The notes under the pieces were generated by a model, which was not told the DNA's origin, did not search any database, and worked only from the letters and a program-made list of their open reading frames with translations. A stretch of 23,780 bases of DNA from a virus: positions 1-23,780 of IMG/VR virus record IMGVR_UViG_3300006641_000180; one strand, given 5' to 3'. This document shows positions 23,459 to 23,780 of this stretch, one piece after another. The translations under genes were made by a program, and so were the position numbers. Numbering within the stretch: the first letter of the stretch is position 1; each line of letters begins with the position of its first letter.

Positions 23459-23780
23459 TAAATACCTTCACCAGTCATTAATCTTTGCACAAGCTGTGCG
23501 TACTTGCTACCCTCCAAACCTTCATTAATCTGCACATTTACCTGCTTTTGCGGGCCGGATACTTGTGTGCGTGCCTTTTCTAGCTGTATTTCACGGTCTA
23601 GCAAGTCCATTGACATTTTATGTGACATTTGTAAGAGCTCAGCAATGTCCTTGCTTGACCCAACCCCCGACTCCTCCAGCTCCTGAAACTTTTGGCGGAT
23701 AAGTGCGTCCATGGCTTTGCGCATTAAAAAGCGATTGTTGTAGCCCATGTCCTTGAATACGTGGTCTATGTAGCTGCGCA
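23458..23780 (-). CDS. Probable terminase small subunit, 5' end cut by the window edge
   Basis: The role would be recognition of the phage DNA and recruitment of the large subunit for packaging. The reading frame has an ATG at 23748 (96 aa from there). However, the same frame stays open to the window edge with a plausible continuation (RSYIDHVFKD before the Met), and the AAGGA next to that ATG leaves only one base of spacing, so the true start is probably at or beyond 23780. The protein is helical and charged, with a likely oligomerisation helix (SHKMSMDLLDREIQLEKAR) and a flexible tail, as in small terminases. I see no diagnostic motif. The call rests mainly on position: its stop overlaps the start of the large terminase by one base (TAATG). 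It could instead be an unrelated small packaging protein. Confidence 0.6.
   Translation of the reverse strand, partial: RSYIDHVFKDMGYNNRFLMRKAMDALIRQKFQELEESGVGSSKDIAELLQMSHKMSMDLLDREIQLEKARTQVSGPQKQVNVQINEGLEGSKYAQLVQRLMTGEGI

Noticed and set aside
1-23780. tRNA genes, CRISPR arrays, insertion sequences, integrase or attachment sites
   Set aside because: The window is almost fully coding on one strand; no cloverleaf, spaced repeat array, transposase or integrase pattern was seen.

Overview
This window is a stretch of a tailed double-stranded DNA phage or prophage with a long, probably non-contractile (siphovirus-like) tail. Every convincing gene is on the minus strand, so transcription runs from the right edge to the left. 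The order is the classical lambda/HK97 late order: small terminase (cut by the right edge), large terminase, HNH endonuclease, HK97-type portal, a prohead protease fused to scaffold and major capsid protein, head-tail connector, a large neck-like protein, tail terminator, tail tube, two frameshifted tail-assembly chaperones, a 1556-residue tape measure, two distal minor tail proteins, a 1503-residue NlpC/P60-gpI-gpJ tail-tip fusion, and a giant repeat-rich fibre or tip protein (at least 1217 codons) whose end lies beyond the left edge. No integrase, repressor, lysis, replication, tRNA or CRISPR element is visible, so lifestyle cannot be judged. The lambda-like tail tip suggests a Gram-negative host, but nothing in the window identifies it. 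Base composition is moderately AT-rich by eye.

Right part (about 23780-18440): packaging and head genes. Terminase genes overlap by one base. An exact sigma-70-type promoter (TTGACA, 17 bp, TATAAT) then sits in the 82-bp gap before the HNH gene and should drive HNH, portal and capsid. The capsid gene is a single reading frame joining an S78-type protease, an Ala/Glu/Lys-rich scaffold segment and an HK97-fold capsid. A strong internal ribosome binding site precedes Met199, so free scaffold-capsid is probably made in excess of the fusion.

Middle part (about 18440-13740): connector, neck and tail tube genes are joined by short overlaps. The capsid-connector gap holds two mutually exclusive hairpins, one terminator-like and one covering half of the connector Shine-Dalgarno. 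A second intrinsic terminator follows the tail tube gene. The chaperone pair carries a GGGAAAC slippery heptamer in the right phase for a -1 frameshift, like lambda G/GT. A third terminator overlaps the stop codon of the frameshifted product and is followed at once by a second exact-consensus promoter that restarts transcription for the tape measure.

Left part (13740-1): tape measure, distal tail and tip proteins, packed with gaps of a few bases or overlaps. Taken together, three terminator-like hairpins and two consensus promoters divide an otherwise standard late operon into blocks. The intrinsic signals look designed to set different dosages for capsid, tail tube, chaperone and tape measure. 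This regulatory layout, especially the 18451-18513 hairpin pair, is the least ordinary part of the window.
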